This document shows, one piece after another, positions 15,368 to 24,627 of a stretch of 64,000 nucleotides of DNA; the stretch's first letter is position 1, and every line of letters begins with the position of its first letter. A program made the position numbers and the translations under genes. The notes under the pieces were generated by a model that was not told where the DNA came from, did no database searches, and saw nothing but the letters and a program-made list of their open reading frames with translations. The stretch comes from Azospirillum halopraeferens DSM 3675 (lineage in GTDB: Bacteria > Pseudomonadota > Alphaproteobacteria > Azospirillales > Azospirillaceae): NCBI RefSeq assembly GCF_000429625.1, contig NZ_AUCF01000004.1, positions 124,001 to 188,000 of the forward strand, given 5' to 3'.

Positions 15368-16353
15368 GGATGCTTCCCTCCGGCGGCCTCGGTCAGCGCA
15401 CGCACGATGGCGCGACGAGCCAGCCCGATCTTGAAGGCGTTGTGGTCGTGGGCGCGGGCATCGCGCAGCACGATCCCGGCGGCTTCGGCGAAGGTGGCCG
15501 GGGTTGCCGGCTTGCCGGCCAGCGCTGCCTCGGCCCCGCTATCCCGCCACGGCTTGTGGGCGACGCCGCCCAGGGCGAGGCGGGCCTCGCGGATGGTGCC
15601 GCCGTCGATATCCAGCGCCGCCGCCACGGAGACCAGCGCGAAGGCGTAGGAGGCGCGGTCACGCACCTTCAGATACGTGGAGTGTGCGGCGAACCCCTGC
15701 GGTGGCAGGTCGATGGCGGTGATCAGTTCCCCCGGCTCCAGGGTCGTGTCCCGTTCGGGCGTGTCGCCGGGCAGGCGGTGGAACGCGGCGAAGGGAACGG
15801 TGCGCTCCCCGTCCGGACCGGTGACCCGTACGGTCGCGGCCAGCGCCGCCAGGGCGACGCAAAGGTCCGAGGGGTGGACGGCGATGCACGAGGGGCTCGC
15901 CCCCAGGATGGCGTGGATGCGGTTGACGCCGCCGATGGCGCCGCATCCGCTGCCGGGGGCGCGTTTGTTGCAGGGTGTCGCGGTGTCGTAGAAGTAATAA
16001 CAGCGGGTGCGCTGCATCAGGTTGCCGCCGTTGGTCGCCATGTTGCGCAGTTGCGGCGAGGCACCCGCCAGTATGGCCCGGGCCAGCATGGGATAGCGGC
16101 TCTGCACCCGCGGATCGTAGGCGGTGTCGGCGTTGCGGGCGAGTGCACCCAGGCGCAGGCCACCGTCGGGCGTGTCGTCGATGGTGTCCAGCGGCAGGCG
16201 CGAGACGTCGACCAGGGTGTCGGGCCGCAGGACGTCCGCCTTCATGAGGTCGAACAGGTTGGTGCCGCCGGCGACGAAGGCGGTCCCGGACTCACTTCCG
16301 GCGGCGATGGCGTCGTCCAGATGGGCGGCCCGGGCGTAGCGGAACGGCCTCAT
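15364..16353 (-). CDS. paoB: Aldehyde oxidoreductase FAD-binding subunit (PaoB type)
   Basis: 329 residues. FAD-binding motifs are [20 protein letters not shown] (about 28-48) and [13 protein letters not shown]. The cysteine cluster [15 protein letters not shown] followed by GSGCGAIGG is the extra [4Fe-4S] site seen in E. coli PaoB and absent from most xanthine dehydrogenases, which is the main reason for calling this a PaoABC enzyme. Start and stop codons overlap with paoA and paoC by four bases each, so the three are translationally coupled. Confidence 0.9.
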   Translation of the reverse strand: MRPFRYARAAHLDDAIAAGSESGTAFVAGGTNLFDLMKADVLRPDTLVDVSRLPLDTIDDTPDGGLRLGALARNADTAYDPRVQSRYPMLARAILAGASPQLRNMATNGGNLMQRTRCYYFYDTATPCNKRAPGSGCGAIGGVNRIHAILGASPSCIAVHPSDLCVALAALAATVRVTGPDGERTVPFAAFHRLPGDTPERDTTLEPGELITAIDLPPQGFAAHSTYLKVRDRASYAFALVSVAAALDIDGGTIREARLALGGVAHKPWRDSGAEAALAGKPATPATFAEAAGIVLRDARAHDHNAFKIGLARRAIVRALTEAAGGKHP

Positions 16354-16877
16354 GGTGCGTCTCCGTCCGTGGCGCGGCGGTTCATCACCGATCGGATGGC
16401 GGCGACGATGCCGGGATAGGCGCCGCAGCGGCAGATGTTGCCGCTCATCAGCTCACGGATGTCGTCATCGCTGCGCGCCTTGCCCTCGGCCAGCAGGCCG
16501 GCGGCCGAGCAGAGCTGGCCCGGCGTGCAATAGCCGCACTGCAGGGCATCGCAGGCGATGAACGCCTCCTGGAGCGGGTGCAGAGCATCGCCCCGCGCCA
16601 GCCCCTCCACGGTGGTGACGCTGCGGCCTTCCTGCATCACCGCCAGCGTCAGGCAGGCGTTGATCCGCCGGCCGTCCACCAGCACCGTGCAGGCGCCGCA
16701 CTGGCCGTGGTCGCAGCCCTTCTTGGTGCCGGTGAGATCGAGGTGCAGGCGCAGAGCGTCGAGCAGACTGGTCCACGGTGCGATCTTCAGGGTGCGCTCT
16801 GCCCCGTTGACCGTCAGGGTGACGGCCACCGGCTCCGGCGGCGGGGCCGGGCGGGTGGACCGGGGTGAATCGGGCAT
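16350..16877 (-). CDS. paoA: Aldehyde oxidoreductase 2Fe-2S subunit (PaoA type)
   Basis: 175 residues. A plant-ferredoxin-type cluster is formed by Cys55, Cys60, Cys63 and Cys75 ([16 protein letters not shown]). A second 2Fe-2S cluster is in [10 protein letters not shown] and [12 protein letters not shown] 16877 has CCGGAG six bases upstream. E. coli PaoA carries a Tat signal; here the N-terminus ([16 protein letters not shown]) is short and has no twin-arginine or hydrophobic segment, so the enzyme is predicted to stay in the cytoplasm unless a longer start is used. It is the first gene of the paoABC operon. Confidence 0.9.
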   Translation of the reverse strand: MPDSPRSTRPAPPPEPVAVTLTVNGAERTLKIAPWTSLLDALRLHLDLTGTKKGCDHGQCGACTVLVDGRRINACLTLAVMQEGRSVTTVEGLARGDALHPLQEAFIACDALQCGYCTPGQLCSAAGLLAEGKARSDDDIRELMSGNICRCGAYPGIVAAIRSVMNRRATDGDAP

Positions 16878-16993
16878 GGCGGCTCCGGGGGTTGATGGGC
16901 GCGTGATCCCATCAACAACGGCCGGTGCGCTCCGACGTCGCGGTTGCGCCTGCGCCCCGCCCCGGGGCGGTCCGCTCACATCGATCTCTGCCT

Positions 16994-17057
16994 TGGATTG
17001 ATCGGTCGGGTTTCACGGCCGGAAAACGACGGACGTGATCATTCTCCGGCCGTATCA
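16994..17057 (-). repeat. Stop-codon-linked palindromic element, copy A
   Basis: Read on the minus strand it starts TGATACGGCCGG, where TGA is the stop codon of the 17055-18416 gene. It continues to CCGGCCGTGAAACCCGAC and GATCAAT. About 52 of 60 positions match the element at 25369-25432, which also starts at the stop codon of an unrelated gene. ACGGCCGG and CCGGCCGT pair over a 23-base gap. It probably works as a transcription or mRNA end signal. Confidence 0.65.
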
Positions 17058-18416
17058 ATCCAGCATGGGCTGGCCGGTCTCGATGCGCACCAGGGCCGCC
17101 AGCAAGGGCGCGCCGACGTCGCGGCGCACGAAGTTGCTGGCCCGCTCCGCAGCGTTGAGCGCCTGCTGGAAGCTGTTGCGCCAGCGTCCGTCGGCGTACA
17201 GCACCCGTTCCGCCTTGGCCCGCTGGGCCAGCAGACCGGGGCGGCGGCTGGCGTGCTCCTCCGCCAGGGCGTTCAGGCGTTTCATGACCTCCTGTGCGCC
17301 GGCCTTGTCGTCCCGCCGCACGGCGGCTTCCACCAGTTCGGCCAGCGCCTCGCCCTGCACGTCGGTATCCTGGATCTGCTCGGCATAGGCCAGCGCCACG
17401 GCGCTTTCCCCGCGCAGGGACAGGCGGCCCAGCACCACCGGGACGGTCCAGGGGTTCTCATCCTGGACGGTACGCAGCAGGCCGAGCGCCAGGTTGGCGT
17501 CGCCCAGCTCGGACGCGGCGACCGCCAGTTCGGGCGGGCAGCACTCGCCCCGCGTCTCGCGGAACTTGGAGAACTGCGTCTCCACGGTGTTGAGGAACAG
17601 GGTGCGCGCCGGCCCTTCCTTGCCGGCGCGCAGCAGGGCCTGGGCGACCAGCCCCAGCTCCCACGCGCAGCCGCGGGCGTTCGCGAACTGCTTGGCCTCT
17701 TCGGCCAGGGTTCCGGCCAGCCCGCCGCTGTCGCCGCGCCAGATGGACGCCTTGGCGATGTCGACGAGGTTGTAGATGCGGGTCGAGCAGTCGTCGATCC
17801 GGCGGGTGATGTCGAGGGCCAGCTGTGTCTGCCCCATCAGAGCCAGGGCGCGCGCCACGAACAGGTCCTGGCCCGACGAGGCGGCGGTGTTGCCGCGGCG
17901 CACGGCGCTGACGAAGGGGGCCACGATCTCGCGGGCGCGTCCGCCGTCTCCCAGCAGGTCGTAGGCGACGGCCAGCGACAGCCAGTCCCAGCGCGCGGCG
18001 GTGATCGGCGTCTCCACCGGCGGCAGCATGTCGCCGATGCGGTGCAGGAAGCACAGCGACGACAGCGGCTCATTGCACACCAGGGCGTTGATGCGCGTGC
18101 GGAACTCGTAGAAATCGAAATCGCCGACGAACTGGTTGGTGACGAGCTGCACCGCCAGGTCGCTTTCCGGGTACTTGGTGACGATCTCGCTCAGCAGCTT
18201 GTCCGCGTCCTTCAGCAGCCGGCTTTCCTCGGCCATGTCGAGGGTGTTGTCCGCCTGCCGGATGATCTGCATGGCCTGCACGAACAGGCGGTTGGCCGCA
18301 CCGGGGTCGGCGGCGACCGCCGCGCCGCCGGGCAGCGCCGCGACCAGCACCGCCACCGCCAGGGCGGCGATCCAGCGGCGGGCCGAGCGGAACAGGGCGG
18401 TGCGCAGTGGGGCCAT
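17055..18416 (-). CDS. Exported helical-repeat protein of unknown function
   Basis: 453 residues. A long signal peptide or membrane anchor (LFRSARRWIAALAVAVLVAALPGGAAVAA, positions 9-37, split here only by description) is followed by an Ala/Leu-rich, almost all-helical protein. Helix pairs of about 35 residues suggest TPR-like repeats (for example FVARALALMGQTQLALDI and LAVAASELGDANLALGLL). Several cysteines (NALVCNEPLSSLCF, RGCAWEL, RGECCPPE) could form periplasmic disulfides. ATG 18416 has GGAAGA upstream. It follows the BON lipoprotein gene by 43 bases and is probably co-transcribed, which points to an envelope role. I do not recognise a named family. Confidence 0.7.
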   Translation of the reverse strand: MAPLRTALFRSARRWIAALAVAVLVAALPGGAAVAADPGAANRLFVQAMQIIRQADNTLDMAEESRLLKDADKLLSEIVTKYPESDLAVQLVTNQFVGDFDFYEFRTRINALVCNEPLSSLCFLHRIGDMLPPVETPITAARWDWLSLAVAYDLLGDGGRAREIVAPFVSAVRRGNTAASSGQDLFVARALALMGQTQLALDITRRIDDCSTRIYNLVDIAKASIWRGDSGGLAGTLAEEAKQFANARGCAWELGLVAQALLRAGKEGPARTLFLNTVETQFSKFRETRGECCPPELAVAASELGDANLALGLLRTVQDENPWTVPVVLGRLSLRGESAVALAYAEQIQDTDVQGEALAELVEAAVRRDDKAGAQEVMKRLNALAEEHASRRPGLLAQRAKAERVLYADGRWRNSFQQALNAAERASNFVRRDVGAPLLAALVRIETGQPMLD

Positions 18417-18459
18417 TGCGGGTCTTCCGGCCTTCGGGGCGAAGGATGGTCTGGAGCGC

Positions 18460-19041
18460 TCAGAGACTGACGTGGCTGACGACTCGCTGAACGTAGGGCA
18501 GGCGGCGGGCATGGTCGACGACCCGGTCCAGTTCCTCCTGGTTGCGGGCGACGCCCATCAGGTAGACCACGCCGTTCACGGTATCGATGGAGTAGTTCTG
18601 CGACCGGATGGCGCCGTCGAAGGTCAGCTTGCCGCGCAGTTGCGTGGAGATCCAGGTGTCGCGGGCGCTGTCGAGCATGCCCGACGCGGTGTCGATCTGG
18701 ATCTCGTTGATGACCTCCCGGACGCCGCGGACCTGCCAGGCGAGGCGGACCGCGTCCAGGCGCATCTGCGCATCGCTGGCGCGCCCGAGCAGCAGGACCC
18801 GGCCGTTGTCCACGGTCATGTCGAGGCGGCGGTGCAGGTCCATCGAATGCTGGAACCACAGGTGATTGATCTGCGCCTGGATCTCCGCGTCGGAGATGAA
18901 GCCGCCCAGACCGCGGTCCTGGGACGCGGCCACCCCGGCCCCCACCGCGGCCCCGCCGATGGCGATCGGCGCACAGCCGGCCCCCGCCACGGCCATCACG
19001 GCCACTGCGACCACCGCCCACTGACGCCACCACCCCGACAC
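18460..19041 (-). CDS. BON-domain lipoprotein
   Basis: 193 residues. GTG 19041 (AGGGGG upstream) gives a lipoprotein signal ending VAGAGC-AP, so Cys is likely lipidated. A glycine-rich stretch (GGAAVGAGVAASQDRGLGGF) precedes two BON domains: about 50-115 (ITVDNGRVLLLGRASD-like, with VREVINEIQI) and 120-190 (INGVVYLMGVARNQEELDRV). This is the arrangement of OsmY/DolP (YraP)-like outer-membrane lipoproteins, which support envelope integrity. Longer in-frame starts exist, but they would put about 65 residues ahead of the signal peptide. Confidence 0.87.
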   Translation of the reverse strand: MSGWWRQWAVVAVAVMAVAGAGCAPIAIGGAAVGAGVAASQDRGLGGFISDAEIQAQINHLWFQHSMDLHRRLDMTVDNGRVLLLGRASDAQMRLDAVRLAWQVRGVREVINEIQIDTASGMLDSARDTWISTQLRGKLTFDGAIRSQNYSIDTVNGVVYLMGVARNQEELDRVVDHARRLPYVQRVVSHVSL

Positions 19042-19407
19042 ATCAACCCCCTGTCCCGCATCCCGCTGCGACAGCGGGCGGCGCGAAAAAGTCACGCCTG
19101 TGTCCGGAATGCAATGGGTTTCTCGTCGTCTCATCACTTTATCCAAGGGTGATGCACGCAGGTTCCACCCGCCACCGGAGCAGGTCCGCACCGTCCCGAC
19201 GCCACCATCGCATCTGCGAACGGATGGGGTAACCAATGGGAGTGCCCGGCGACATTTTCAAGCGTACCGCCCCTATGACTTGTGGTTAAAATTTGGAAAC
19301 GCTGTTCTCAGGGACAGAGTCGGAAGAGGAATGGACTCTGCGGAGCGCTTCCTTGAATAATCGCTCGACTCGTAGTAAAATTGATGCAACCAGCTCGGGA
19401 GGTTGCG
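19042..19407. promoter_or_regulatory. Divergent intergenic region with sigma-70 promoter
   Basis: This 366-base gap separates the BON lipoprotein from a small gene on the plus strand. It contains a near-consensus promoter facing right: TTGAAT (19353-19358), 17-base spacer, TAAAAT (19376-19381). It is more AT-rich near 19280-19390 than the flanks. No gene was found in it. Confidence 0.65.
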
Positions 19408-19578
19408 ATGTTGAAGAACGTGTTGTTCAACATCATCCGGCAGGAGCAGCGTGAGGTGGAAGAGCGGCTGGAGGAGGAAGGGCGCCGTCCGGCTCCCGAT
19501 CTCGGCAAATTGACCGCGCTCCGCCAGAAGGCCATGACGCTGCGCCGCGAACTCGAACACTTCCCACCCGAGGCCTGA
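19408..19578 (+). CDS. Small charged coiled-coil protein
   Basis: 56 residues from ATG 19408, with GGGAGG just upstream: MLKNVLFNIIRQEQREVEE and so on. The sequence is rich in Arg and Glu with heptad-like leucines, so a helical hairpin or short coiled coil is likely. The gene has its own near-consensus promoter, a strong ribosome site and an intrinsic terminator, which makes it a convincing single-gene unit despite its size. No family is recognised. It might bind nucleic acid or a protein partner, but nothing in the sequence decides this. Confidence 0.7.
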   Translation: MLKNVLFNIIRQEQREVEERLEEEGRRPAPDLGKLTALRQKAMTLRRELEHFPPEA

Positions 19579-19612
19579 TTCCGCTTTTCTGCGGCGTCCG
19601 GCCGTCGTGAGG

Positions 19613-19652
19613 CCGCCCCCGCGACCGGAATCGGTCGGGGGGCGCTTTCTTT
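19613..19652 (+). terminator. Intrinsic terminator after small gene
   Basis: Arms CGCCCCCGCGACCG and CGGTCGGGGGGCG around a short loop are followed by CTTTCTTT. It sits 35 bases after the 56-residue gene and ahead of the convergent purU gene. Confidence 0.7.
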
Positions 19653-19671
19653 GGGATTCAGCCTCGGGGGC

Positions 19672-20538
19672 TCAGCGGAAGACCACCGTCTTGTTGCCGT
19701 TCAGCAGCACCCGGTGCTCCACGTGGTACTTGACCGCGCGGGCCAGCACGACGTTCTCAATGTCGCGGCCGATGGCGACGAAATCCTCGCCGGTCATGGA
19801 ATGGTCCACCCGCTCCACCTCCTGCTCGATGATCGGTCCTTCGTCCAGCCCGGCGGTGACGTAGTGGGCGGTGGCGCCGATCAGCTTGACGCCGCGGTCG
19901 TGGGCCTGCTGGTAGGGCTTGGCGCCGCGGAAGCTGGGCAGGAAGGAATGGTGGATGTTGATCGCCCGACCCGCCAGCTTGTCGCACAGGCCGGGTGACA
20001 GAACCTGCATGTAGCGGGCCAGCACCACCAGGTCGATCTTCTCCTGCTCCACGATCTCCCACAGCCGCTCTTCCTGCTGCGCCTTGGTGTCGGGGGTCAC
20101 CGGCAGATAGTGGAAGGGCACGTTGTGCCAGGCGGCGAGTTGGTAGAAGTCCCGGTGGTTGGACACGATGGCCGGGATTTCGATGGGCAGGTAGCCGATA
20201 CGGTAGCGATACAGCAGGTCGTTCAGGCAGTGGCCGAACTTCGACACCATGATCAGCACCCGCTGGCGCCGGGTGGCGTCGTGCAGTTTCCAGGTCATGC
20301 GGAACGGCCTGCCCACGGTCTCGGCGAAGGCCGCTTCCAGCGCCACCTGGTCCGGGGCTCCTTCGCCGCGGGCGAAATGCACGCGCAGGAAGAACAGGCC
20401 GCTGCTCCGGTCGCCGAACTGCGCGCTGTCGAAGATATTGCAGTTCCGCTCGGCCAGAAAGCCCGACACGGCGAAGACGATGCCGACGGTATCGGGGCAC
20501 GAGATGGTGAGGATGAATTCGGAGCCGGATTCGGACAT
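19672..20538 (-). CDS. purU: Formyltetrahydrofolate deformylase
   Basis: 288 residues, the standard PurU length. It hydrolyses 10-formyl-THF to formate and THF and so balances one-carbon pools and feeds formate to PurT. An N-terminal ACT domain (FILTISCPDTVGIVFAVSGF, about 6-85) is followed by the formyltransferase-fold domain. The active site has INIHHSFLPSFRGAKPYQQA with the catalytic His, and DEGPIIEQEV with the catalytic Asp. ATG 20538 was preferred over GTG 20586 because it gives the family N-terminus; neither has a strong ribosome site. Confidence 0.93.
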   Translation of the reverse strand: MSESGSEFILTISCPDTVGIVFAVSGFLAERNCNIFDSAQFGDRSSGLFFLRVHFARGEGAPDQVALEAAFAETVGRPFRMTWKLHDATRRQRVLIMVSKFGHCLNDLLYRYRIGYLPIEIPAIVSNHRDFYQLAAWHNVPFHYLPVTPDTKAQQEERLWEIVEQEKIDLVVLARYMQVLSPGLCDKLAGRAINIHHSFLPSFRGAKPYQQAHDRGVKLIGATAHYVTAGLDEGPIIEQEVERVDHSMTGEDFVAIGRDIENVVLARAVKYHVEHRVLLNGNKTVVFR

Positions 20539-20724
20539 GCGCGTGATCTGCGATGCGGTCGTGGTGAGGGACACCCCAACTACCACGGTTGGCCGGCGGA
20601 TGCATCATTGCTGACGCAGACCGGCCATGCGGCAGGTCATAACGTTGCCCGTCACGCGCAAGGATAATCTTAAGCATTGAAGGCGAATCATCGGTCCCGT
20701 GGCGAACCGTCAGGGGAGAACCGG

Positions 20725-22488
20725 ATGTTCGGACGTCTCAGCATCAAGGCCAGGATCGGGCTGATCCTCGGTGTCAGCCTGATCGGCCTGTCGGTGATCG
20801 TGGCCATGGCCCTTGCCACCCTGCACGGCCAGATGATGGCCGATCGCGAGGCCAAGGTGCGCAACCTGGTGGAGGTGGGCTCCACCCTCATCAGCCATTA
20901 CGAGGCGGAAGCCCGCGGCGGCCGCATGCCCGAGGCGGAGGCCAGGGCGGCGGCTCTGGCGGCGCTGGGCGCGCTGCGCTACAGCGGTCAGGAATACTTC
21001 TTCGTCCTGGACCGGGCCGGCATCGTGCTGGGGCACGGGGCCGATGCGAAGCTGGTGGGGCGCGACCTGACCGGGGTCACCGATCCCAACGGCGTCCACT
21101 TCATCCGCGCCATGCTGGACGCCGCCCGGGCAAACCCGCAGGGCGGCTTCGCCGCCTACGCCTGGCCCAAGCCCGGCGATCCCGACAAGACGCCGATGCC
21201 CAAACTCAGTTACGTGCGCACGTTCGCGCCGTGGGGCTGGGTGGTGGCGACGGGGATCTACATCGACGACGTGGATGCCGCTTTCGCCGAAGTGGCGCGG
21301 GAACTGATCGGCGCATCGCTGGCCGTGATGATCGCCGGCGTCATCGCCACGCTGTTGATCGGGCGGGCGATCGTCCGGCCGATTCCCCGTATGCAGGCGG
21401 TGATCGCCGCGGCCGGCACCGGTGATCTCACCGGCGAGGCGCGTGTCGACGGCCGTGACGAACTGGCCACCATGGCGCGCGACTTCAACGGGCTGATCGG
21501 CACCTTGCGCGCCAGCATCGCCCGCGTCGGCGAGGCCAGCGCCTCCGTCGCCTCGGCGTCGGTGGAGCTGAACGCCTCGGCCGGTGACATGAGCCGCAAC
21601 GCCGAGCGCATGAACGAACGGGCCGAGAGCATCACCCGGGCGGTCAACAGCGTAGCCGGCGCCGTCGACGACCTGTCCTCCATCGCCGAGGAACTGGCGG
21701 CCAACGCCGAAGCGGTCGCCGCGGCGGCGGAGGAGATGGGGGCGTCCATCTCAGAGGTGGCGCGCCACGCCACCGACAGCGCCAGGGTGTCCCACAGCGC
21801 GGCGGCGGCGGCCGAGCAGGCGCGGTCCGTTCTCGACGGAGCGGACGGAGCCATCCGCCAGGCGGTGGACAACATCCGCGAGATGGCCCGGGCGTCGGGC
21901 GAGATCGGCGCGGTCATCAAGGTGATTTCCGACATCGCCGCGCAAACCAACCTGCTGGCGCTCAACGCCACCATCGAGGCGGCGCGCGCCGGCGAGGCCG
22001 GCAAGGGCTTCGCGGTGGTGGCGGGCGAAGTCAAGAGCCTCGCCACCCAGTCCGCAAAGGCCACGGAGGAGATCGAGCGCAAGATCACCACGACCCGGGA
22101 GCAGACGGATCGCAGCGTCGCCTCCATCGACGAGGTCGCGCGCATGATGGAGCGGGTGGCCGGGGCCCTCACATCGATCAACGAGGTGATCGGGCAGATC
22201 GACGCCATCGCCGCCTCGATCGCCCACGAAGTCGACCAGCAGAGCGCTGCCACGTCGGAAATCGGCCGCAACGTCGCCCGCGTCGCCGGTGCCGCCAGGG
22301 AGGTGGCCAAGGACACCGCCCAGACCTCGGCTCAGGCGCGGATCGTCAAGGAGTCAGTGGATTTCCTGGCCGGCGTCGCGCGGGACACCGCCGGCGGTGC
22401 CACCGAAACGGCGGCGGCGGCCGGCGAACTCGGCCGCCTGGCCACCGACCTGGACCGGCTGGTGGGCCGTTTCAAGCTGCGGGCGTGA
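20725..22488 (+). CDS. Methyl-accepting chemotaxis protein with single-Cache sensor
   Basis: 587 residues from ATG 20725 (GGGAGA upstream). Membrane segment 1 ([20 protein letters not shown]) precedes a periplasmic sCache_2-type domain of about 140 residues ([35 protein letters not shown]). Membrane segment 2 ([18 protein letters not shown]), HAMP and the signalling coiled coil follow. The kinase-interaction tip is intact ([20 protein letters not shown]). No C-terminal CheR-tethering pentapeptide is present; the protein ends GRFKLRA. It should feed the CheA-CheW system, probably the operon at 56-62 kb, in response to a small organic ligand. Confidence 0.93.
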   Translation: MFGRLSIKARIGLILGVSLIGLSVIVAMALATLHGQMMADREAKVRNLVEVGSTLISHYEAEARGGRMPEAEARAAALAALGALRYSGQEYFFVLDRAGIVLGHGADAKLVGRDLTGVTDPNGVHFIRAMLDAARANPQGGFAAYAWPKPGDPDKTPMPKLSYVRTFAPWGWVVATGIYIDDVDAAFAEVARELIGASLAVMIAGVIATLLIGRAIVRPIPRMQAVIAAAGTGDLTGEARVDGRDELATMARDFNGLIGTLRASIARVGEASASVASASVELNASAGDMSRNAERMNERAESITRAVNSVAGAVDDLSSIAEELAANAEAVAAAAEEMGASISEVARHATDSARVSHSAAAAAEQARSVLDGADGAIRQAVDNIREMARASGEIGAVIKVISDIAAQTNLLALNATIEAARAGEAGKGFAVVAGEVKSLATQSAKATEEIERKITTTREQTDRSVASIDEVARMMERVAGALTSINEVIGQIDAIAASIAHEVDQQSAATSEIGRNVARVAGAAREVAKDTAQTSAQARIVKESVDFLAGVARDTAGGATETAAAAGELGRLATDLDRLVGRFKLRA

Positions 22489-22514
22489 GACTCCCGCCGC
22501 CCGCGATTTCCGCC

Positions 22515-23354
22515 TTACTCCCGCCGTCCGGTGCCGATGCGCACATGGGCCGGCAGCGGCACCGTGTCCCCTTCGGCGCGGGCGGTGAAGCGGTCGGCCA
22601 GGGCGGCGTCCAGGGCGGCGCGCTCCACTTCGGTCAGCGGGGCGATGCGGGGGCCGAAGGTCATGGCCAGCGTCGCCTGCCACACCGGCTGGCCGCGCGG
22701 CGCCCGGCGCACCGGCGTCAGCGCCGTTTCCCCCGCGTCGGCGAAGCCGGCCCGTTCCAGCGCGGCGGTGAGGCTGCCCGGTGCGGCGAAGCGGAAGAGG
22801 GCGTCGAGCCGGTGCACCGGATCGGGGCCCAGCCGCTCCTCCACCACCGTGCCGACCAGATCGAACAGGGCGTTGTCGGCCCGTGGCCCCCACACCATCA
22901 TCGCCAGCCGCCCGCCGGGCTTCAGCACGCGGCGCGCCTCGGCCAGGGCGCCGACGGCGTCGGGAACGAACATCAGGCCGAAGCGGCAGGTGACCGCGTC
23001 GAACAGGCCGTCCGGAAAGGGCAGGTGCAGCATGTCCGCCGCCAGGAAGGCCGGTGCGGGGGTGGCGTCGGCGGCACGGCGCACCGCCCCGGCCAGCATG
23101 GCGGGGACCAGGTCGGTGCCGACGACCAGCCCGTCCGGACCGGCGCGCCGCGCCGCCGACAGGGCGGGCTCCCCGGCGCCCGACGCCAGGTCGAGGATGC
23201 GGTGGCCGGGAGCGGCCCCGGCGGCGTCGAGCAGCGGCCGGTTCAGCTTATCCGCCAGTTCGGCCATGGGATCGGCCCAGCGGTCCCAGTGACCGGCGGC
23301 CGCCGACCAGCGTGTGCGTTCGGCCGAACCGTCGACCGGCGGGGGCAGGGTCAT
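22515..23354 (-). CDS. Class I SAM-dependent methyltransferase
   Basis: 279 residues with a UbiE/Methyltransf_11-type core. Motif I is ILDLASGAGEPALSAA, followed by an acidic residue after strand 2 (VGTDLVPAML), LAADMLHLPFPDGLFDAVTC and RRVLKPGGRLAMMVWG. The substrate cannot be told from sequence; close relatives act on quinones, lipids or small metabolites. ATG 23354 is the likely start, although the ribosome site is weak and an in-frame start exists further upstream. The neighbouring small membrane protein gene lies 28 bases upstream on the same strand. Confidence 0.8.
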   Translation of the reverse strand: MTLPPPVDGSAERTRWSAAAGHWDRWADPMAELADKLNRPLLDAAGAAPGHRILDLASGAGEPALSAARRAGPDGLVVGTDLVPAMLAGAVRRAADATPAPAFLAADMLHLPFPDGLFDAVTCRFGLMFVPDAVGALAEARRVLKPGGRLAMMVWGPRADNALFDLVGTVVEERLGPDPVHRLDALFRFAAPGSLTAALERAGFADAGETALTPVRRAPRGQPVWQATLAMTFGPRIAPLTEVERAALDAALADRFTARAEGDTVPLPAHVRIGTGRRE

Positions 23355-23382
23355 GGGCGGGAAACCGTCGAAGGGGTGGGGA

Positions 23383-23694
23383 TCAATGGAGCAGGCGCTG
23401 GATGCCGGCGGCGGTCCGGTCGGCGTCACGCTCGGCCACGCGCTCGCCCAGGGCGGCGAGATCGTCGGAGAGACGGCGGTTGGCCTCGGTCAGCGCCTGG
23501 ATGCGGGTCTGGGCAACCTGGTTCTGATGGTTCAGGGCGGCGACGGCTTCGCTCAGGCGCCGGATCTGCTGCGACTGGCGCAGCGTTCCCTCGTTCAGGG
23601 TGCGCCGGATCGACCCGACGGCCACCAGCACCACCGTGCTGATGGTCACGCCGGCCATGAGCGCCACGACGGAGAATGCCGTAAGCCAGTCCAT
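23383..23694 (-). CDS. Small membrane-anchored coiled-coil protein
   Basis: 103 residues. One N-terminal membrane segment (AFSVVALMAGVTISTVVLVAVG) is followed by about 75 residues of charged helix with heptad leucines and alanines (IRRLSEAVAALNHQNQ, LTEANRRLSDDLAALGERVA). The topology resembles small envelope scaffold proteins such as DUF948-like or FtsL-like ones, but no family match is clear. It is probably co-transcribed with the downstream methyltransferase gene. Confidence 0.6.
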   Translation of the reverse strand: MDWLTAFSVVALMAGVTISTVVLVAVGSIRRTLNEGTLRQSQQIRRLSEAVAALNHQNQVAQTRIQALTEANRRLSDDLAALGERVAERDADRTAAGIQRLLH

Positions 23695-23953
23695 GCCCGC
23701 TGCCGATCATCCGATGAAACGGACTTCGCCATCAGCATCGGCCCAATCCGCCCCCCGGTCAAGCGCCGCCCGACCGGCGCTATGACCCGGACGCGGTGCC
23801 GCTGCCGCGCCCTATCCGGTGGCCGGCATGACACCCTGGATTTTGCTCGGAATGCGTAACGAAACCGGCGCGGAGACCTTCGGGGCCGCGAGCAGACTGA
23901 CTGTTGGGGTGTCCCTGGCGAAAGCTGGCCTTGAAACACCCGGCAATGTGGTC

Positions 23954-23977
23954 CCGGTTTCGTGAACCGGTTTTTTC
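23954..23977 (+). terminator. Intrinsic terminator with no clear upstream gene
   Basis: CCGGTT (23954-23959), loop TCGTG, AACCGG (23965-23970), then TTTTTTC. It is oriented for plus-strand transcription, but all neighbouring genes upstream are on the minus strand. A 45-codon ORF (23829-23966, opening MTPWILLGMRNETGAETF) ends inside the hairpin and could be its gene, though its ribosome site is weak. Confidence 0.5.
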
Positions 23978-23986
23978 TCGGGAACG

Positions 23987-24538
23987 TCAACGGATGCCGA
24001 TCCCATTCATAAACACGCTCACCAAATGGGCGATGCGAACTTTCGAGTTGTCCTGCTCGGTCGCGAGCGAGATCGCGGTCGCTATGCATACAATATCGTT
24101 GAAATCGATATCAAATCGAATCACGCCCGCCTTTTGCGCTCGGCGCAGGAGGCGGACACCCTCTTCGCCGGTAGCGACACATCCGGGCGTCCCGACCTGT
24201 AGGACCGTTCCGAGCGATGCGGCAAGGCCGCGATAGACATTGGTGTGTTGCACCAGCTCTTCCAGATAGACGCGCATGGCGCTCAGGGGATCGAGCTCGG
24301 CATCCCGAGATCGGCTGGTCTCCGCGAATGTCAGGAACCGGGCGCTGTAAGTCGCCGCGAGAAGATCCTCGCGGGTCGGGAATCGCCGATAGAGCGTCCC
24401 GATGCCAACGCCGGCACGTTTTGCCACCTCCTCCAGAGCGGCGTTGGCTCCTCGCTCCAGAAACACGTCCTCAGCCGCCGCGAGAATGCGTTCCCGGTTC
24501 CGCCGGGCATCGGCCCGCAATGGGGCGTCATCGTTCAA
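23987..24538 (-). CDS. TetR family transcriptional regulator
   Basis: 183 residues. The N-terminal helix-turn-helix is clear: RERILAAAEDVFLERGANAA, then LEEVAKRAGVGIGTLYRRFP and TREDLLAATY. The C-terminal ligand domain is typical of regulators of reductase genes. It is divergent from an SDR gene across 89 bases that contain a palindromic operator inside a strong promoter, so it most likely represses that SDR gene and perhaps itself. GC content and codon use are lower than in neighbouring genes, which suggests acquisition of the pair by transfer. Confidence 0.88.
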   Translation of the reverse strand: MNDDAPLRADARRNRERILAAAEDVFLERGANAALEEVAKRAGVGIGTLYRRFPTREDLLAATYSARFLTFAETSRSRDAELDPLSAMRVYLEELVQHTNVYRGLAASLGTVLQVGTPGCVATGEEGVRLLRRAQKAGVIRFDIDFNDIVCIATAISLATEQDNSKVRIAHLVSVFMNGIGIR

Positions 24539-24559
24539 AACAATCCCCTCGTTACCGGC

Positions 24560-24604
24560 TTGCCAAGCGGAGGATACCTCCGTATATAAAGTGGAGCAAT
24601 CCTC
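24560..24604 (+). promoter_or_regulatory. SDR promoter with embedded TetR operator
   Basis: Sigma-70 promoter TTGCCA (24560-24565), 17-base spacer, TATATA (24583-24588). The spacer carries the palindrome CGGAGG-ATA-CCTCCG (24568-24582). A second, weaker copy, GGAG-CAAT-CCTCC (24593-24604), lies at the transcription start. Occupancy by the divergent TetR protein would block RNA polymerase directly. Confidence 0.7.
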
Positions 24605-24627
24605 CGGTTAATGGAAACGGGAAAAGC

